Shown: one piece after another, positions 25,974 through 36,800 of the stretch | Position numbering within the stretch: the first letter of the stretch is position 1 | Layout: the number at the start of each line of letters is the position of its first letter | From: an uncultured Bacteroides sp. | GTDB lineage: Bacteria > Bacteroidota > Bacteroidia > Bacteroidales > Bacteroidaceae | Direction: 5' to 3' | NCBI GenBank assembly: GCA_948847595.1 | Contig: CAQOGY010000006.1 | Span: forward strand, 62,001-126,000 | Length of the DNA: 64,000 bases | Made by a program: the position numbers and the translations under genes | Notes under the pieces: model-generated | Seen by the model: only the letters and a program-made list of their open reading frames with translations | What the model was told of the DNA's origin: nothing | The model's database searches: none

Positions 25974-28625
25974 TTATAGCCAACGTACAAACTTCCTGAT
26001 ATACCAATTCTTAATAACTTGCGTCAAGATACAATAAGAAAGCAGAATACCTATCAGCCAGGGGAAATAGCTTAATGGAAGAGCCTGCAATCCAATGGAA
26101 CGTCCGAAAGACGTGAAGGGTATAAGAATTCCTACTGCCATGATTAATAGCGTCATTCCCATTACAGGCCATGTTGCCCGGCTTTGTATAAATGGAATCT
26201 TTCGTGTGCGTATCATATGGACAATCAAAGTCTGTGACAAAAGCCCTTCAACGAACCATCCGGTCTGAAACAAGGTCTGATGCTCGGGACTGTTACAGCT
26301 AAAGACATACCACATGACCAAATAGGTGGCAATATCAAAGATAGAACTGATAGGACCGATATAAATCATAAAACGGCTTAAATCAGACGCATCCCATTTA
26401 CGCGGCTTCTTCAGAAATTCCGGATCCATACGGTCAAACGGAATGGTTGTCTGCGAAATGTCATACAGCAAATTCTGAATAAGCAGATGTATCGGCATCA
26501 TCGGAAGAAAAGGCAGGAATGCGCTTGCAAATATCACGCTGAACATATTCCCGAAGTTTGAACTGGCTGTCATCTTAATGTATTTATTAATGTTGCCAAA
26601 GGTCTTTCGTCCCTCCAGTACACCATCTTCCAACACTAGCAAATCTTTCTCCAACAAGATAATGTCGGCACTCTCTTTCGCTATATCTACCGCCGAATCC
26701 ACAGAAATTCCAATATCTGATTGCCGCAGAGCACCGGCATCGTTAATGCCGTCGCCCAAGAAGCCAACCGTATTTTCCTGCTCTTGCAAAAGAGAGATTA
26801 TTTGTGTCTTTTGCAACGGGGTCAGTTTAGAAAATAGCGTAGTGCTCCTTACCGCTTCTTTCATTGCCGGTTCATCCATATTCTCGATATCCATCCCCGT
26901 AAGAGAACGGGTAGTGTCGATGCCTACCTGACGGGCAATCGCCTTCACTACGATGTCATTATCTCCTGATAATATCTTGACCTCCACTCCATGTACATAC
27001 AATTGCTCTATCGCTTCGGCGGCAGACGGTTTAGGCGGGTCAAGAAAAGCAAGATAACCTATCAATACCATTTCTTTTTCATCTTCGACTGCAAAGTTTC
27101 CGTTCTTTTCGATAAAACTCTTTTGGGAAACCGCCAGTACTCTCATTCCCTGCCGGTTCATTTCTTCACTTATCTTTTGTGCCTTGACTTTCAAGTCGTC
27201 AGTCAAAGGATGAATCTGTCCGTCGAATTCCGCATATGTACATACATCGAGAATTTCTTCCACCGCCCCCTTAGTGATAATCTGCCGTTTGCCCAAACGG
27301 TCTTCTATAACTACGGACATTCTCCGGCGTGTAAAATCAAAGGGAATTTCATCTACCTTCGTATAATCATCCTTCAAATGCTCCAAATTCAGTTCTCTTA
27401 CGTGGGAGAGAATCGCTTTATCCATCAGATTCCTTAATCCGGTCTGAAAATAGCTGTTGAAATAGGCATGGCGAAGAATACGTTTACTATTGTCACCGCT
27501 TCCATCTGCATTTATATATTTCTCCAACACTATTTTGTCACAAGTCAGTGTCCCTGTCTTGTCCGTACAGAGTATATTCATGGCGCCGAAGTTCTGAATC
27601 GCGTTCAGGTTCTTCACGATTGTTTTCTTTTTCGACATGGCTAGCGCACCTTTGGAAAGATTGGCGGTGACAATCATCGGAAGCATTTCCGGTGTAAGCC
27701 CTACGGCAACGGAAATGGCAAAGATGAAAGCCTGAAACCAGTCTCCCTTTGTGAAACCGTTGACCAGAAACACAAAAGGAACCATGACCAACATAAAGCG
27801 AATCAACAAAAAACTAACTTTACTGATTCCTTTATCGAAAGCAGTGGTAGCCCTATGCCCCACCAGACTTCTGGCAATAGTGCCCAGATAAGTCTTATTT
27901 CCCGTCTCAAAGACGATTCCTTTTGCAGCACCACTAATCACATTGGAACCCATATAACAGATATTATCCAATTCTACCACGCTCCCACTGCGGTATTGCT
28001 TTCCCCTGACTTCCGGCAATTTCTCAATAGGTTCTGATTCTCCGGTCAGTGATGCCTGACTGATGAACAGGTCTTTTGACTCGATAATGCGGATATCAGC
28101 CGGAACCATATCTCCGGCAGCCAGATAGACAATGTCTCCGGGAACAAGTTCTGTAATATCCAACTCTTCTTCCTGAGCCCCCGCCCGTTTTACCAAACAC
28201 GTATTCTTTACCATCTTCATCAAAGAGTCGGTAGCTTCGCTTGCTCTCCACTCCTGCCAGAAACGCAGAATGGCACTGAACACGACCATAGACGCAATAA
28301 TGATGACACCCGTCCACTCCTGCTCTCCCGGTGAAGCCATGAGTACATCCAAAATCAGGGATACAATAGCCAGTCCGGTGAGAACTCCGATAAACGGATT
28401 TATAAATGTCTTGATAAACAGGATAAAGGGATTCTTTCTCTGCTCGTGAACTACTTCATTCTTTCCATAGGTGGATTGACGTTGTTCCACTTCTCCTTTT
28501 GTCAGTCCGAGCCGGGTGGCCTGCAAATATGAATAGGCAGATTTGCCCGGTTGGGTAGCAACCAGAAAAACTTTTTCTGAATTGAATGAGTACTGCGGTT
28601 GGCGCAATTTCTTCTTCCACATCAT
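25974..28625 (-). CDS. mgtA: Magnesium-translocating P-type ATPase
   Basis: An 883-aa P3B-type ATPase in the inner membrane that imports Mg2+. Order: cation ATPase N-terminal segment, membrane pairs near 66-125, actuator TGES at 194-197, membrane pair near 272-315 with the MgtA-typical VGLTPEMLPMIV. The phosphorylation motif DKTGTL follows at 355-360, preceded by KKTIVKNLNAIQNFG. The hinge GDGINDAG lies in the nucleotide domain and six C-terminal helices complete it. Length is normal. Upstream lie an OmpR-type regulator and sensor kinase, and between them and this gene are four 11-bp-spaced TTAGA repeats, so the pair probably controls it. A second Met follows the first. Confidence 0.93.
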   Translation of the reverse strand: MMWKKKLRQPQYSFNSEKVFLVATQPGKSAYSYLQATRLGLTKGEVEQRQSTYGKNEVVHEQRKNPFILFIKTFINPFIGVLTGLAIVSLILDVLMASPGEQEWTGVIIIASMVVFSAILRFWQEWRASEATDSLMKMVKNTCLVKRAGAQEEELDITELVPGDIVYLAAGDMVPADIRIIESKDLFISQASLTGESEPIEKLPEVRGKQYRSGSVVELDNICYMGSNVISGAAKGIVFETGNKTYLGTIARSLVGHRATTAFDKGISKVSFLLIRFMLVMVPFVFLVNGFTKGDWFQAFIFAISVAVGLTPEMLPMIVTANLSKGALAMSKKKTIVKNLNAIQNFGAMNILCTDKTGTLTCDKIVLEKYINADGSGDNSKRILRHAYFNSYFQTGLRNLMDKAILSHVRELNLEHLKDDYTKVDEIPFDFTRRRMSVVIEDRLGKRQIITKGAVEEILDVCTYAEFDGQIHPLTDDLKVKAQKISEEMNRQGMRVLAVSQKSFIEKNGNFAVEDEKEMVLIGYLAFLDPPKPSAAEAIEQLYVHGVEVKILSGDNDIVVKAIARQVGIDTTRSLTGMDIENMDEPAMKEAVRSTTLFSKLTPLQKTQIISLLQEQENTVGFLGDGINDAGALRQSDIGISVDSAVDIAKESADIILLEKDLLVLEDGVLEGRKTFGNINKYIKMTASSNFGNMFSVIFASAFLPFLPMMPIHLLIQNLLYDISQTTIPFDRMDPEFLKKPRKWDASDLSRFMIYIGPISSIFDIATYLVMWYVFSCNSPEHQTLFQTGWFVEGLLSQTLIVHMIRTRKIPFIQSRATWPVMGMTLLIMAVGILIPFTSFGRSIGLQALPLSYFPWLIGILLSYCILTQVIKNWYIRKFVRWL

Positions 28626-28672
28626 AATCTCTTATTTTTAAAGTTACGAATTGCATTTTTTCAATCACGATG

Positions 28673-28680
28673 CAAAGGTA
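28673..28680 (-). promoter_or_regulatory. Promoter -7 box of mgtA
   Basis: The minus strand reads TACCTTTG, a perfect TAnnTTTG box 48 nt before the ATG. No TTTG is present at -33; the TTAGA repeats begin there instead, as expected for an activator-dependent promoter. Confidence 0.65.
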
Positions 28681-28703
28681 AGGACAGCTCCACCGGGAAG
28701 CTG

Positions 28704-28742
28704 TTAGAGATATATTAGAGTGGTATTAGAAAATCATTAGAA
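28704..28742 (-). promoter_or_regulatory. Four TTAGA direct repeats at 11-bp spacing
   Basis: On the plus strand TTAGAG/A starts at 28704, 28715, 28726 and 28737, each exactly 11 bp apart. Response regulators of the OmpR/PhoB group bind such direct repeats. They abut the -33 region of the mgtA promoter and lie directly downstream of the kinase gene. The response regulator encoded at 30122-30808 is the likely binder. Confidence 0.65.
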
Positions 28743-28757
28743 TATTATCAGGGAGTG

Positions 28758-30125
28758 TCAGATATGAGGGAGCTTTACCACAAAAGTAGTGCCCTCGCCC
28801 TGATGGGAAGATACGGTCAGTTCTCCTTTATGTAAATGAATGATTTTTTGAGTCAAGGTCATACCGATGCCATGCCCGGAAGCAAAAGCTTTGTTTTCCC
28901 CACGATAGAATAGCCGGAATAGGTTCTCCTTGTCCTTGTCGGAGATTCCCACGCCATTGTCCGACAGGCGGATGACAGCCGATTGTTCCCAAAAGGAAAT
29001 CAGCACGAATGAGCTCCGGTTGGAAGAATACTTGCAGTTGTTCTCTATCAGGTTCACGAATGCGGTAGTCAGCAGATAATTGTTCCCGACAACAGTCAGG
29101 ACATTGTCGTTTTCAGCTTCCTGATCGAATACGAGTTCGACATGATATTCCGGATGAGCTTTCAACACTAACTCCCGTGCGTCCAACAGCAATTCATCCA
29201 GACGGACCTCCTCCATCTTGATTTGTTCCGATTGGTAATCCGCCTTGGCAAGGTTCAGTAGTCCGTCAATCAGCTTGATGATTCGATGGGCGTCCTGCAA
29301 AGCATTGTCGATAGCTGACTGATACTGTTCCGCGGTACGCTCTTTCAGCAATGCCAGATCCAGTTCCGCCGTAAGCGAAGCCATAGGAGTACGGAGTTCG
29401 TGGGAGACATTGCTTACAAACATTTTTTGTGAGTTGAACGATTTCTCCAAACGTTCCAACAGGTTATTGAACGCAATACAGAGTTCTCCTAATTCATCCT
29501 GTTCGTTTTTTACGGGAAGCCTTTTGTCGATATGGGATGCGGTGATATTTTCCGCTTCCTTCACAATGCTGCGTATCGGCTTCAGGGTACTTTTAGCAAG
29601 GATATAGCCTACAACTGCCAGTATTGTCAGTCCACCGATAAATAACAGGATTAACATATTCCTCAAAGCATCCCGATTGGCATACCCATAGCCGTCATAG
29701 GCGGCAGCGGTAACGATATATTCTTTCCCTTCAAAGGTATAGACAAGTCCTACCGCCTGATATTCATTGACATAGAAATTGATAGCCTTTCGTTTCAAGA
29801 TGCGGGTGACCATTTCAGGAGTTTCCTTGATTATATCATTTTGGAGAGCGTCATGGTATAATATCCGGAAGTCCGGGGTATAGACAGCTACTTCCACCTC
29901 ATTGATAAACTGCCGATTGTTCAAATAAATAGATTGCATCGTTGCAGCATCCACCTGATTATTCAGAAAAAGATGCGCCTTTGTTATCGCTTCACTTTGC
30001 AGATTCCGAAAAAAGGCATTGCTGCGTGAATGTTCACTCACGTAGTAGACAGCTATAACGAATACAAGAAATACCGCTGCGGTCAGTCCTGCATATTGCA
30101 GGGTCAGCATTGTCCTGATTTTCAT
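28758..30125 (-). CDS. Membrane sensor histidine kinase
   Basis: A 455-aa kinase: membrane helix 1 (about 10-30), a periplasmic sensor of about 120 residues, helix 2 (about 155-176), HAMP (about 178-230), HisKA with phospho-accepting H242 in NVSHELRTP, and an ATPase domain with NLIENNCKYS, SDNGVGIS and GHGIGMTL. Its ATG overlaps the stop of the response regulator gene by ATGA, so the two are translationally coupled. The next gene is mgtA. It may sense magnesium or envelope state; the sensor domain itself gives no clear hint (no acidic PhoQ-like patch is obvious). Confidence 0.9.
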   Translation of the reverse strand: MKIRTMLTLQYAGLTAAVFLVFVIAVYYVSEHSRSNAFFRNLQSEAITKAHLFLNNQVDAATMQSIYLNNRQFINEVEVAVYTPDFRILYHDALQNDIIKETPEMVTRILKRKAINFYVNEYQAVGLVYTFEGKEYIVTAAAYDGYGYANRDALRNMLILLFIGGLTILAVVGYILAKSTLKPIRSIVKEAENITASHIDKRLPVKNEQDELGELCIAFNNLLERLEKSFNSQKMFVSNVSHELRTPMASLTAELDLALLKERTAEQYQSAIDNALQDAHRIIKLIDGLLNLAKADYQSEQIKMEEVRLDELLLDARELVLKAHPEYHVELVFDQEAENDNVLTVVGNNYLLTTAFVNLIENNCKYSSNRSSFVLISFWEQSAVIRLSDNGVGISDKDKENLFRLFYRGENKAFASGHGIGMTLTQKIIHLHKGELTVSSHQGEGTTFVVKLPHI

Positions 30126-30808
30126 AATTTGTCGGTTAGTATGAAACCCATTCCGGCTTTGGTGTGGATGAGTTTCGGTTCAAAATTCCGGTCTATCTTT
30201 TTGCGAAGGTAGTTGATATATACGTCAATGAAGTTAGTTCCCGTATCAAAATGGGTATTCCATACTTTTTCGGCTATTTCAATCCGACTCAATACTCTTT
30301 CGGCATTCTCTACCATATAGAGCAACAGGTTATATTCTTTTGGGGAAAGTTTGATAGATATACCGTTCCGTTCTACATTCTTGCCTTGCAAATCGATACG
30401 TAAATCTGCATAGGAAAGTTCATGCGGCAAATCCTTTTTATCACTATTTCCCCGTTTCAACAATACTTTTATCCTTGCATTCAGTTCCCTGAAATCGAAA
30501 GGTTTCACCATATAATCATCCGCACCGGCATCAAACCCGTCCAACTTATCGTCAGTAGCCCCCAGTGCCGTCAACATCAGTATAGGAATACAAGAATTTA
30601 CTTTGCGTATTTCCTTGCATAACTCAAATCCGTTCATTTTCGGCAGGACAATATCGGAAATGACCAGATCGAATGAATGTGCCTGAAAAAGCCGGAGTCC
30701 CATCAGACCATCATATGCCACCATTACCTGATAGCCATTCTCTTCCAGACCGTTCATCAGCAGATTAGCTACCCGGGGTTCATCTTCTATAATCAATATT
30801 GTGTACAT
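30122..30808 (-). CDS. OmpR-family response regulator
   Basis: A 228-aa protein: receiver domain with D52 in ISDIVLPKMNG and K in MVKPFDF, then an OmpR-type winged helix (LRIDLQGKNVERNGISIKLSPKEYNLLLYM to YINYLRKKID). ATG at 30808 is chosen because it begins the standard receiver start MYTILIIEDEP; the frame remains open 62 codons upstream through a terminator, which cannot be coding. It forms an operon with the kinase downstream. The 11-bp TTAGA repeats before mgtA suit its DNA-binding mode. Confidence 0.92.
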   Translation of the reverse strand: MYTILIIEDEPRVANLLMNGLEENGYQVMVAYDGLMGLRLFQAHSFDLVISDIVLPKMNGFELCKEIRKVNSCIPILMLTALGATDDKLDGFDAGADDYMVKPFDFRELNARIKVLLKRGNSDKKDLPHELSYADLRIDLQGKNVERNGISIKLSPKEYNLLLYMVENAERVLSRIEIAEKVWNTHFDTGTNFIDVYINYLRKKIDRNFEPKLIHTKAGMGFILTDKL

Positions 30809-30837
30809 AGGAATAATGCGTGAATGATATATATCGG

Positions 30838-30845
30838 CAAAAATA
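30838..30845 (-). promoter_or_regulatory. Candidate -7 box of the response regulator operon
   Basis: The minus strand reads TATTTTTG, fitting TAnnTTTG, 30 nt before the ATG. No matching -33 box was found. Confidence 0.4.
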
Positions 30846-30880
30846 GTAAAAACCTGCCAAAGCCGGCCCATATACAGAAA

Positions 30881-30921
30881 AATATGCCAAAAGAAAGTAG
30901 CATTCTCTCTTCTGGCATATT
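30881..30921 (-). terminator. Terminator of the GH2-GH2 operon
   Basis: Perfect 9-bp arms AATATGCCA/TGGCATATT with partial inner pairing, followed on the minus strand by TTTTTC. It begins about 30 nt after the stop of the 950-aa GH2 gene. Confidence 0.75.
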
Positions 30922-30950
30922 CGTTCAGTTGTATTTGAGTACTTTTATTC

Positions 30951-33803
30951 TTATTCTGTAAACCGGAAAACGATTCGTCCCGTTTGCGGACCATTCACCC
31001 ACTTGGGTTGTGAAGAAGGGCCGCACAAGTCTGTTGAGTTTACTTTGTTACGTACGGGCGGAATCACGTTCAGTACGGAGATTCCACTTTCGGGAAGCGT
31101 GTAAAGCAAACGGTCACGACCGTCACGGGGTTGATATATTCCGATGTAAGTGCCGGGTGTTTCGTTTGTCAGGCTGATTGTACCCTCTTTCGTGCGGATA
31201 TTCATCCAGGAAACATCTCCGAAGTAACCTTTGAACTCAGGATAAGTAAAGGTTTCACCCGGAATAGGGTCGTTATAGTCATTTTCCCAAATATCGTATT
31301 GTGCACCATGAATACGATTTTGCCATACACGATAAGGACCTGCTCCTAACCAGCGTTTACTGATTACTTGTTCTTCAGGATAGTCGAAACAGATTCCCAT
31401 CAGGTCTACTACACCGGAGAAGTTATAAGTATAGTCGAGTGTAACAATTCCGCTCGGGTTGATTGTCCATTGGGCTTTATCCAAGTTTCCTAATTTATAA
31501 TTAGCGGTGATAATTAGGTTTCCACCGTCTTCCCTTACATCAAGTTTGGTAAATACGGCTGCATCGGGAAATTCGCTGTAAGTGCGGTCTTTTTCCTTAG
31601 CCTTTTCGTCATCGTGATTATAGAACTGATCCAGTGAACGGTCTGCGCGACGGGCACCGATGAAACGGGGACCGTTGGCAAAACTGATTTTGCGTTTGTT
31701 TACAGATACACCTTTCAACTGACCGTCTTTCTTTGAGAAGACAAAAGTGCGATTGTTCGCTTTTACTGTAAGGTCATTATCTGTTTCGGTGTAAGTTGCT
31801 TTGCCGGATAACGGAGAAAGTTCCTCTTTTACCTGATTCAATTTATCTATCGGGAATGTCCAACGCCAAAGTTCATGACCGTATTTGTCGACAGCCGTCA
31901 CAAAGAGAGCGTCCGCATCAGGGAGAATGGTTGTTTTAAGATCTAATATGCCTGCTGAATGAGCGGCAATATCACTACCTTGCACTTCACCTTGTTTTAC
32001 AACTTTAGTGCCGGCATTGGGAACATCTGTCGCCAAAGGGAATTTCACTTGTTTCCAGAGGAAACGGCAGGTGTTCAGATTCAGGTAATCATAGCGGTTT
32101 TCTACGGATAACTTGCCGTCGAATTGCCTGTCAACAGAAGTGTCCATTATTTGTACAGGACTCCATAACTGCTTGATAGTGTAATAACTGCCTTCCTTTT
32201 CGTGATGCGGGCCTACAATACCGTCAGCGCCAAAGTTACCTTGGTTATCAATGAAGCCGTCCATATCTACCCGTTTCACCCCTTCGTCTGCCAGTACCCA
32301 TAAGAAGCCGCCGATACAACGGGGATGCTTGCGCATCATTTCCCAATAATCATACAATCCGGCACCGTGCCCGCCATCATACAAGCCGTGAAGAAATTCA
32401 GTGGGCATAAAGATTTCCGGCAGACGCATATAGTTCTGACTTTCCCCATAGGAACGATAATGCATGGTTTCAAAACCGGAGAAGTTACCTTGCGGATGAA
32501 TGACCGGGCGTTTCTGCGGGTCATATTTATGGAATTCTCCGTCCAGTTCCGTGTTCCATCCTTTTTCATTGCCATTGCTCCACCAAATAATGGAAGGATG
32601 ATTCACGTCACGCTCTATCATACCTTCAATCAGGCGAACTCCGGTCGGAGTATCATATTTGCCATGCCAGCCACCCAGTTCGTCCATCACATATAATCCG
32701 AGAGAATCACACGCTTCCAGGAATTCAGGGTCAGCCGGATAATGGCTCAGACGAACAGAGTTCATATTCATGTCCTTCATTAAAAGGACATCTTCGATAT
32801 TCTTCGCTTTGCTCAATGTACGCCCACTTTCCGGACGGAAGCTATGGCGGTTGACACCACGCACATTGATACGTACCCCATTGACATAAAGCCCGTCACT
32901 TTCGCGTACTTCGATAGTGCGGAAGCCGAATGTTTCCGTTTCGTTATGCAATACTTTGCCGTTCTTGTCCAGTAATGAGAACTGTGCCTTATAGAGATTC
33001 GGTGTTTCCGCTGTCCACAGGGCGGGATTAGAGACGTTCAGTTGGATAGAAGTCCAGTCTCCACCGGCTTTTACCGGAACAGTTGTTTCGGCCAGTTTCT
33101 TGCCTTTGCTATCTGAAATCTGTGCACGGACACTCATTCCGTCATTCGATATATTCGTATAGCAATTCGCGCGGAACGAGCCATCCATTTGCGCGTCAAT
33201 GACAATGTGACGCAGATTGACGGCAGGCTTCACTTCCAGAAATACAGGACGGAAGATACCGCCGAAGTTCCAATAGTCGGCACGGCGTTCGGCAAGGTTC
33301 ACACTCGCGTTCTCACTTTCTTTGGATACTGTTACTTCCAACAGGTTCTTTTTACCATATTTCAAGAAGTCCGTAACATTATACGAGAAACGGTAGAAAG
33401 CTCCCTGATGTTTCGATCCGACCTTTCGCCCGTTCACTTTCACTTCCGTATCTGTCATGGAAGCTTCAAAGACAAGATTCACTTGCTGTCCGCGAAACTT
33501 TTCGGGAACTTCAAATTCGTACTTATACATGCCCTTCTCGTCGGCGATCCCTTCGGGAAAAGCTTTACCGTAAAAGGTGATTCCGTACTGATAAGTACCA
33601 AAGCCTTGCAATTCCCAACAGGACGGAACGCCAATCTTCGTCCATTTGCCGGAGTTGCGTCCGTCGGTACAGAAGAAGTCCCATTCTACCATGTCATCGC
33701 ATCCGCGGCCGGAAAGGTATTGCCGTTCCGTCTGTGGAAGATTCTGAGCAGCCAGGGTAGTTGCCAATGCCAAGGTTGATAATAAAGTGGTTACTTTTTT
33801 CAT
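30951..33803 (-). CDS. Secreted GH2 glycosidase (950 aa)
   Basis: A GH2 enzyme with a signal peptide (ending LAAQ, residue 20). Domains: sugar-binding jelly roll (about 35-195), Ig-like sandwich (200-300), TIM barrel (305-590) with acid/base E413 in NGNEKGW and probable nucleophile E469 in MPTEFLHG. C-terminal Ig and supersandwich domains of LacZ type follow (TYTETDNDLTVKANN, WLGAGPYRVWQNR). It is second in a two-gene operon with another GH2. Position recalls BT0992 of the rhamnogalacturonan-II locus, which I remember as acting on a uronic acid; this is uncertain. Beta-galactosidase would be the default family guess. Confidence 0.87.
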   Translation of the reverse strand: MKKVTTLLSTLALATTLAAQNLPQTERQYLSGRGCDDMVEWDFFCTDGRNSGKWTKIGVPSCWELQGFGTYQYGITFYGKAFPEGIADEKGMYKYEFEVPEKFRGQQVNLVFEASMTDTEVKVNGRKVGSKHQGAFYRFSYNVTDFLKYGKKNLLEVTVSKESENASVNLAERRADYWNFGGIFRPVFLEVKPAVNLRHIVIDAQMDGSFRANCYTNISNDGMSVRAQISDSKGKKLAETTVPVKAGGDWTSIQLNVSNPALWTAETPNLYKAQFSLLDKNGKVLHNETETFGFRTIEVRESDGLYVNGVRINVRGVNRHSFRPESGRTLSKAKNIEDVLLMKDMNMNSVRLSHYPADPEFLEACDSLGLYVMDELGGWHGKYDTPTGVRLIEGMIERDVNHPSIIWWSNGNEKGWNTELDGEFHKYDPQKRPVIHPQGNFSGFETMHYRSYGESQNYMRLPEIFMPTEFLHGLYDGGHGAGLYDYWEMMRKHPRCIGGFLWVLADEGVKRVDMDGFIDNQGNFGADGIVGPHHEKEGSYYTIKQLWSPVQIMDTSVDRQFDGKLSVENRYDYLNLNTCRFLWKQVKFPLATDVPNAGTKVVKQGEVQGSDIAAHSAGILDLKTTILPDADALFVTAVDKYGHELWRWTFPIDKLNQVKEELSPLSGKATYTETDNDLTVKANNRTFVFSKKDGQLKGVSVNKRKISFANGPRFIGARRADRSLDQFYNHDDEKAKEKDRTYSEFPDAAVFTKLDVREDGGNLIITANYKLGNLDKAQWTINPSGIVTLDYTYNFSGVVDLMGICFDYPEEQVISKRWLGAGPYRVWQNRIHGAQYDIWENDYNDPIPGETFTYPEFKGYFGDVSWMNIRTKEGTISLTNETPGTYIGIYQPRDGRDRLLYTLPESGISVLNVIPPVRNKVNSTDLCGPSSQPKWVNGPQTGRIVFRFTE

Positions 33804-33838
33804 TCTTACTTTTATTATTGTGTTAGTTATTTAATAAT

Positions 33839-36800
33839 TCATTTTTTGGTTATACGTATATGTAAGGTATGTTCCTTCTTCCCGATGGCATATTTCTTCA
33901 AGACGCCCGGACCGCAACTGCTATTCCCTAACCCGAGTACGGCGGTATCCAAGCTGAGAATAACCTCGGCACGTGGTTTTAAATAACAATCATGTGTCTC
34001 TTTGTACAAGTCCTGCGCGGTATAGTGCAAGGCAGATGCTGAGAATACCTCTTCCACCGCATCTATACGGATGCCTTTATTTTGTTTGTCCGTCAGCGTC
34101 AGATAATGCACTTCCTCTTTATTCCCACTATCCTGCGGACGGGGATAATGCACATACTGCTCATCTACCGTTCCTTTCCACAGCCCTGTGGCGGCAGAAG
34201 TTTTACGATCAGGATAGTTGTCCTGTGGCCCTCTTCCATACCATATAAACGTATCATAAGACGGAGAAAGACAGAACGCAATCCCCAATCGGGGCAGTTC
34301 GGGAAGTACTCCTTGCGGCAGGAAAGTTGTTTTCAGGTCAATCGTTCCGTCAGAACAGATAGTATAAACTGATGTAGTCGTTATCTTGCCTTCTTTATAT
34401 ACATTATTTGTCCGGACTTGAACAATCACAGCTCCATCTTCGCGCAACTGATGGTCGAAAGATTCCAGACTAATCTGCGGATTATCCATCCCATGCAATT
34501 TCCAGTCTTTCGCCAACCAGTTTCCAAAACTCTTATCATTATCGGTCGGAGCACGGAAAGCCTGTGTTACGGGTTGAACCGGAAAATCATCGGAGTGCGC
34601 CAACATCTCTTTACCATTATAAATAAGGGAAGTCATGCTTCCGGTCACTGTCTTCTTCCATTGTACGGAAAAGCCGCGTCCGCTGACTTGCAGAGTTTTA
34701 TCATCCTCTTTTATTTGTAATTGTCCTTTATTAGCTAAACCGGCTGATAACAAATCGCCTTTTTGCAAACAGAATTGTTCCCAAGCTACTTCATGTCCCG
34801 CTTTTGCCCAAAGAGCGTCTGATTTCAGGACGATACTCACTTTAAGCTGACAATCAGCAGCAGGCTTTACAACATCTTTTCCTTTATTCCTTTTGTTGGA
34901 AGAGCTTTTGTCTGATAATGAACGGAAATCAGGTAAAGTCATTGTTCCTGTTTTTCCCGGAGCAACTTCGGGCAATATCAATTCCCCATGTTCTTTCTCC
35001 TTACCATCCACAGATAATGTCCACAGACAACGATACGATGATAAATCAATATGATGATTCCGGTTGGTCACTTTCAAGGCTCCATTCTCCATTCCCAGCA
35101 GAACCGGAGCATATACTTTCTTCACTTCCCAATATTTGGGCGTAGTTTCACGGTCGCTCATCAACAATCCGTTAAAGCAGAAGGCTTTCAAATTAGGCTT
35201 GTCACCGAAGTCACCGCCATAAGCCACCATAGTACGCCCGTCGGGTAATGTTTTATAAATCCCCTGATCCACCCAATCCCAGATAAATCCGCCCAACATG
35301 CGCGGATTACTGTATATCTCGTCCCAATATTCCTTGAAATTACCTAATGCATTCCCCATTGAATGGGCATATTCACTGGTCATTACCGGACGATTATCAT
35401 TAGTACGTTCCGCAATCTCCAGTAACCGTTCCCAACGTGCATTTTCCGCCCGTTCCTTGTCTACCCCTTCAGCAATACCCGGATTCAGATATTCCTGTTT
35501 CACCCGTGTATAAAAACGGCTGATTACGTCCACAGTCTTCGGGTCAGGATTACCGTCCGTTCCTTGCGCACCTTCATAATGCACAGGACGGGTAGGGTCA
35601 AAATCATGCAACCATGCCGAGATAGCCGCAAAGTTAGGGCCATAACCACTTTCATTTCCCATACTCCACATTACGATACTTGGATAATTCTTATCACGTT
35701 CAGCCATACGGACAGCGCGATCCATAAATGCAGCATGCCAATCGGGAGTACTCGCCAGTGTCCCCCGCAATCCATGCTCTTCAATATCCGCTTCGTCCAT
35801 CACATAAAGCCCTATGCTGTCACAGAGTTCATACCAACGGCTTACATTCGGATAATGACTGGTACGCACGGCATTGATATTAGCCTGTTTCATCAAGAGA
35901 ATATCCTGAAGCATACGTTCGTCCGTCATGACACGGGCTGTGCGAGGATCATGTTCATGGCGGTTTACGCCCCGAAAACGAACAGGATTGCCATTTACCA
36001 GCAGTTGCCCGTTCTCTATTTTAACAGAGCGGAAACCTACCGGCTGCTCTACTTGTTCTATCACTTTCCCGCCAGAATCTTGCAGTGTAAGATACAGCCT
36101 ATATAAATAAGGTGTTTCCGCCGTCCACCTGTGAGGGGATTTGACAACAGCCGACAGACGTCCCGTTTTGCGGGGACCGCGTTGCGGATACCACTCGTTC
36201 ATCCGGCTTGCCTTATGCTCCAAATCGAGTATATCTTCCACGTCTCCTTGCAAAGTTACCACATCTTTTCCCGAAGCATCTTTCAAAACTCCCTGTATAG
36301 TATAACCTTTACCTGTGAATCCTCTATAAACACTGAATTGCGGGTCTACCTGAAAAATAAAGTCCTGATAATTGTTCGTTGACAAGGGCAGTGTACGTAC
36401 CGCATAATCACGAATACGGATGTCCGGCGTATGCATCAGATGGATACTGCGATGAATGCCGCCGAAGCGCCAAAAGTCCTGATCTTCGAGATAAGAACCG
36501 TCACTATAACGGTAGACTTCCAATGCTATCTGATTTTCTCCGGAGTACAGATACTTTGTGATATTGAACTCACTCGGTTCCATACTCCCTTGGCTATACC
36601 CTACCCGTTCACCATTTATCCAAACATAGAAAGCACTCATAACACCTTCGAAGCGAAGGAATGTCTGTCCTTTTGCCGTCCAATCAGCAGGCAGAACAAA
36701 AGTACGGCGATACTGCCCCACCGGATTCCTCTCCTTATAAGTAGTGTAATCCGCTTTCGGTTCACCCATCACACGGGGCGGGTCAATCTTGAACGGATAT

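Noticed and set aside
35564..36106. A 180-codon plus-strand frame inside the GH2 gene
   Set aside because: It is antisense to a strongly conserved enzyme, with low-complexity translation and no promoter; a shadow frame.
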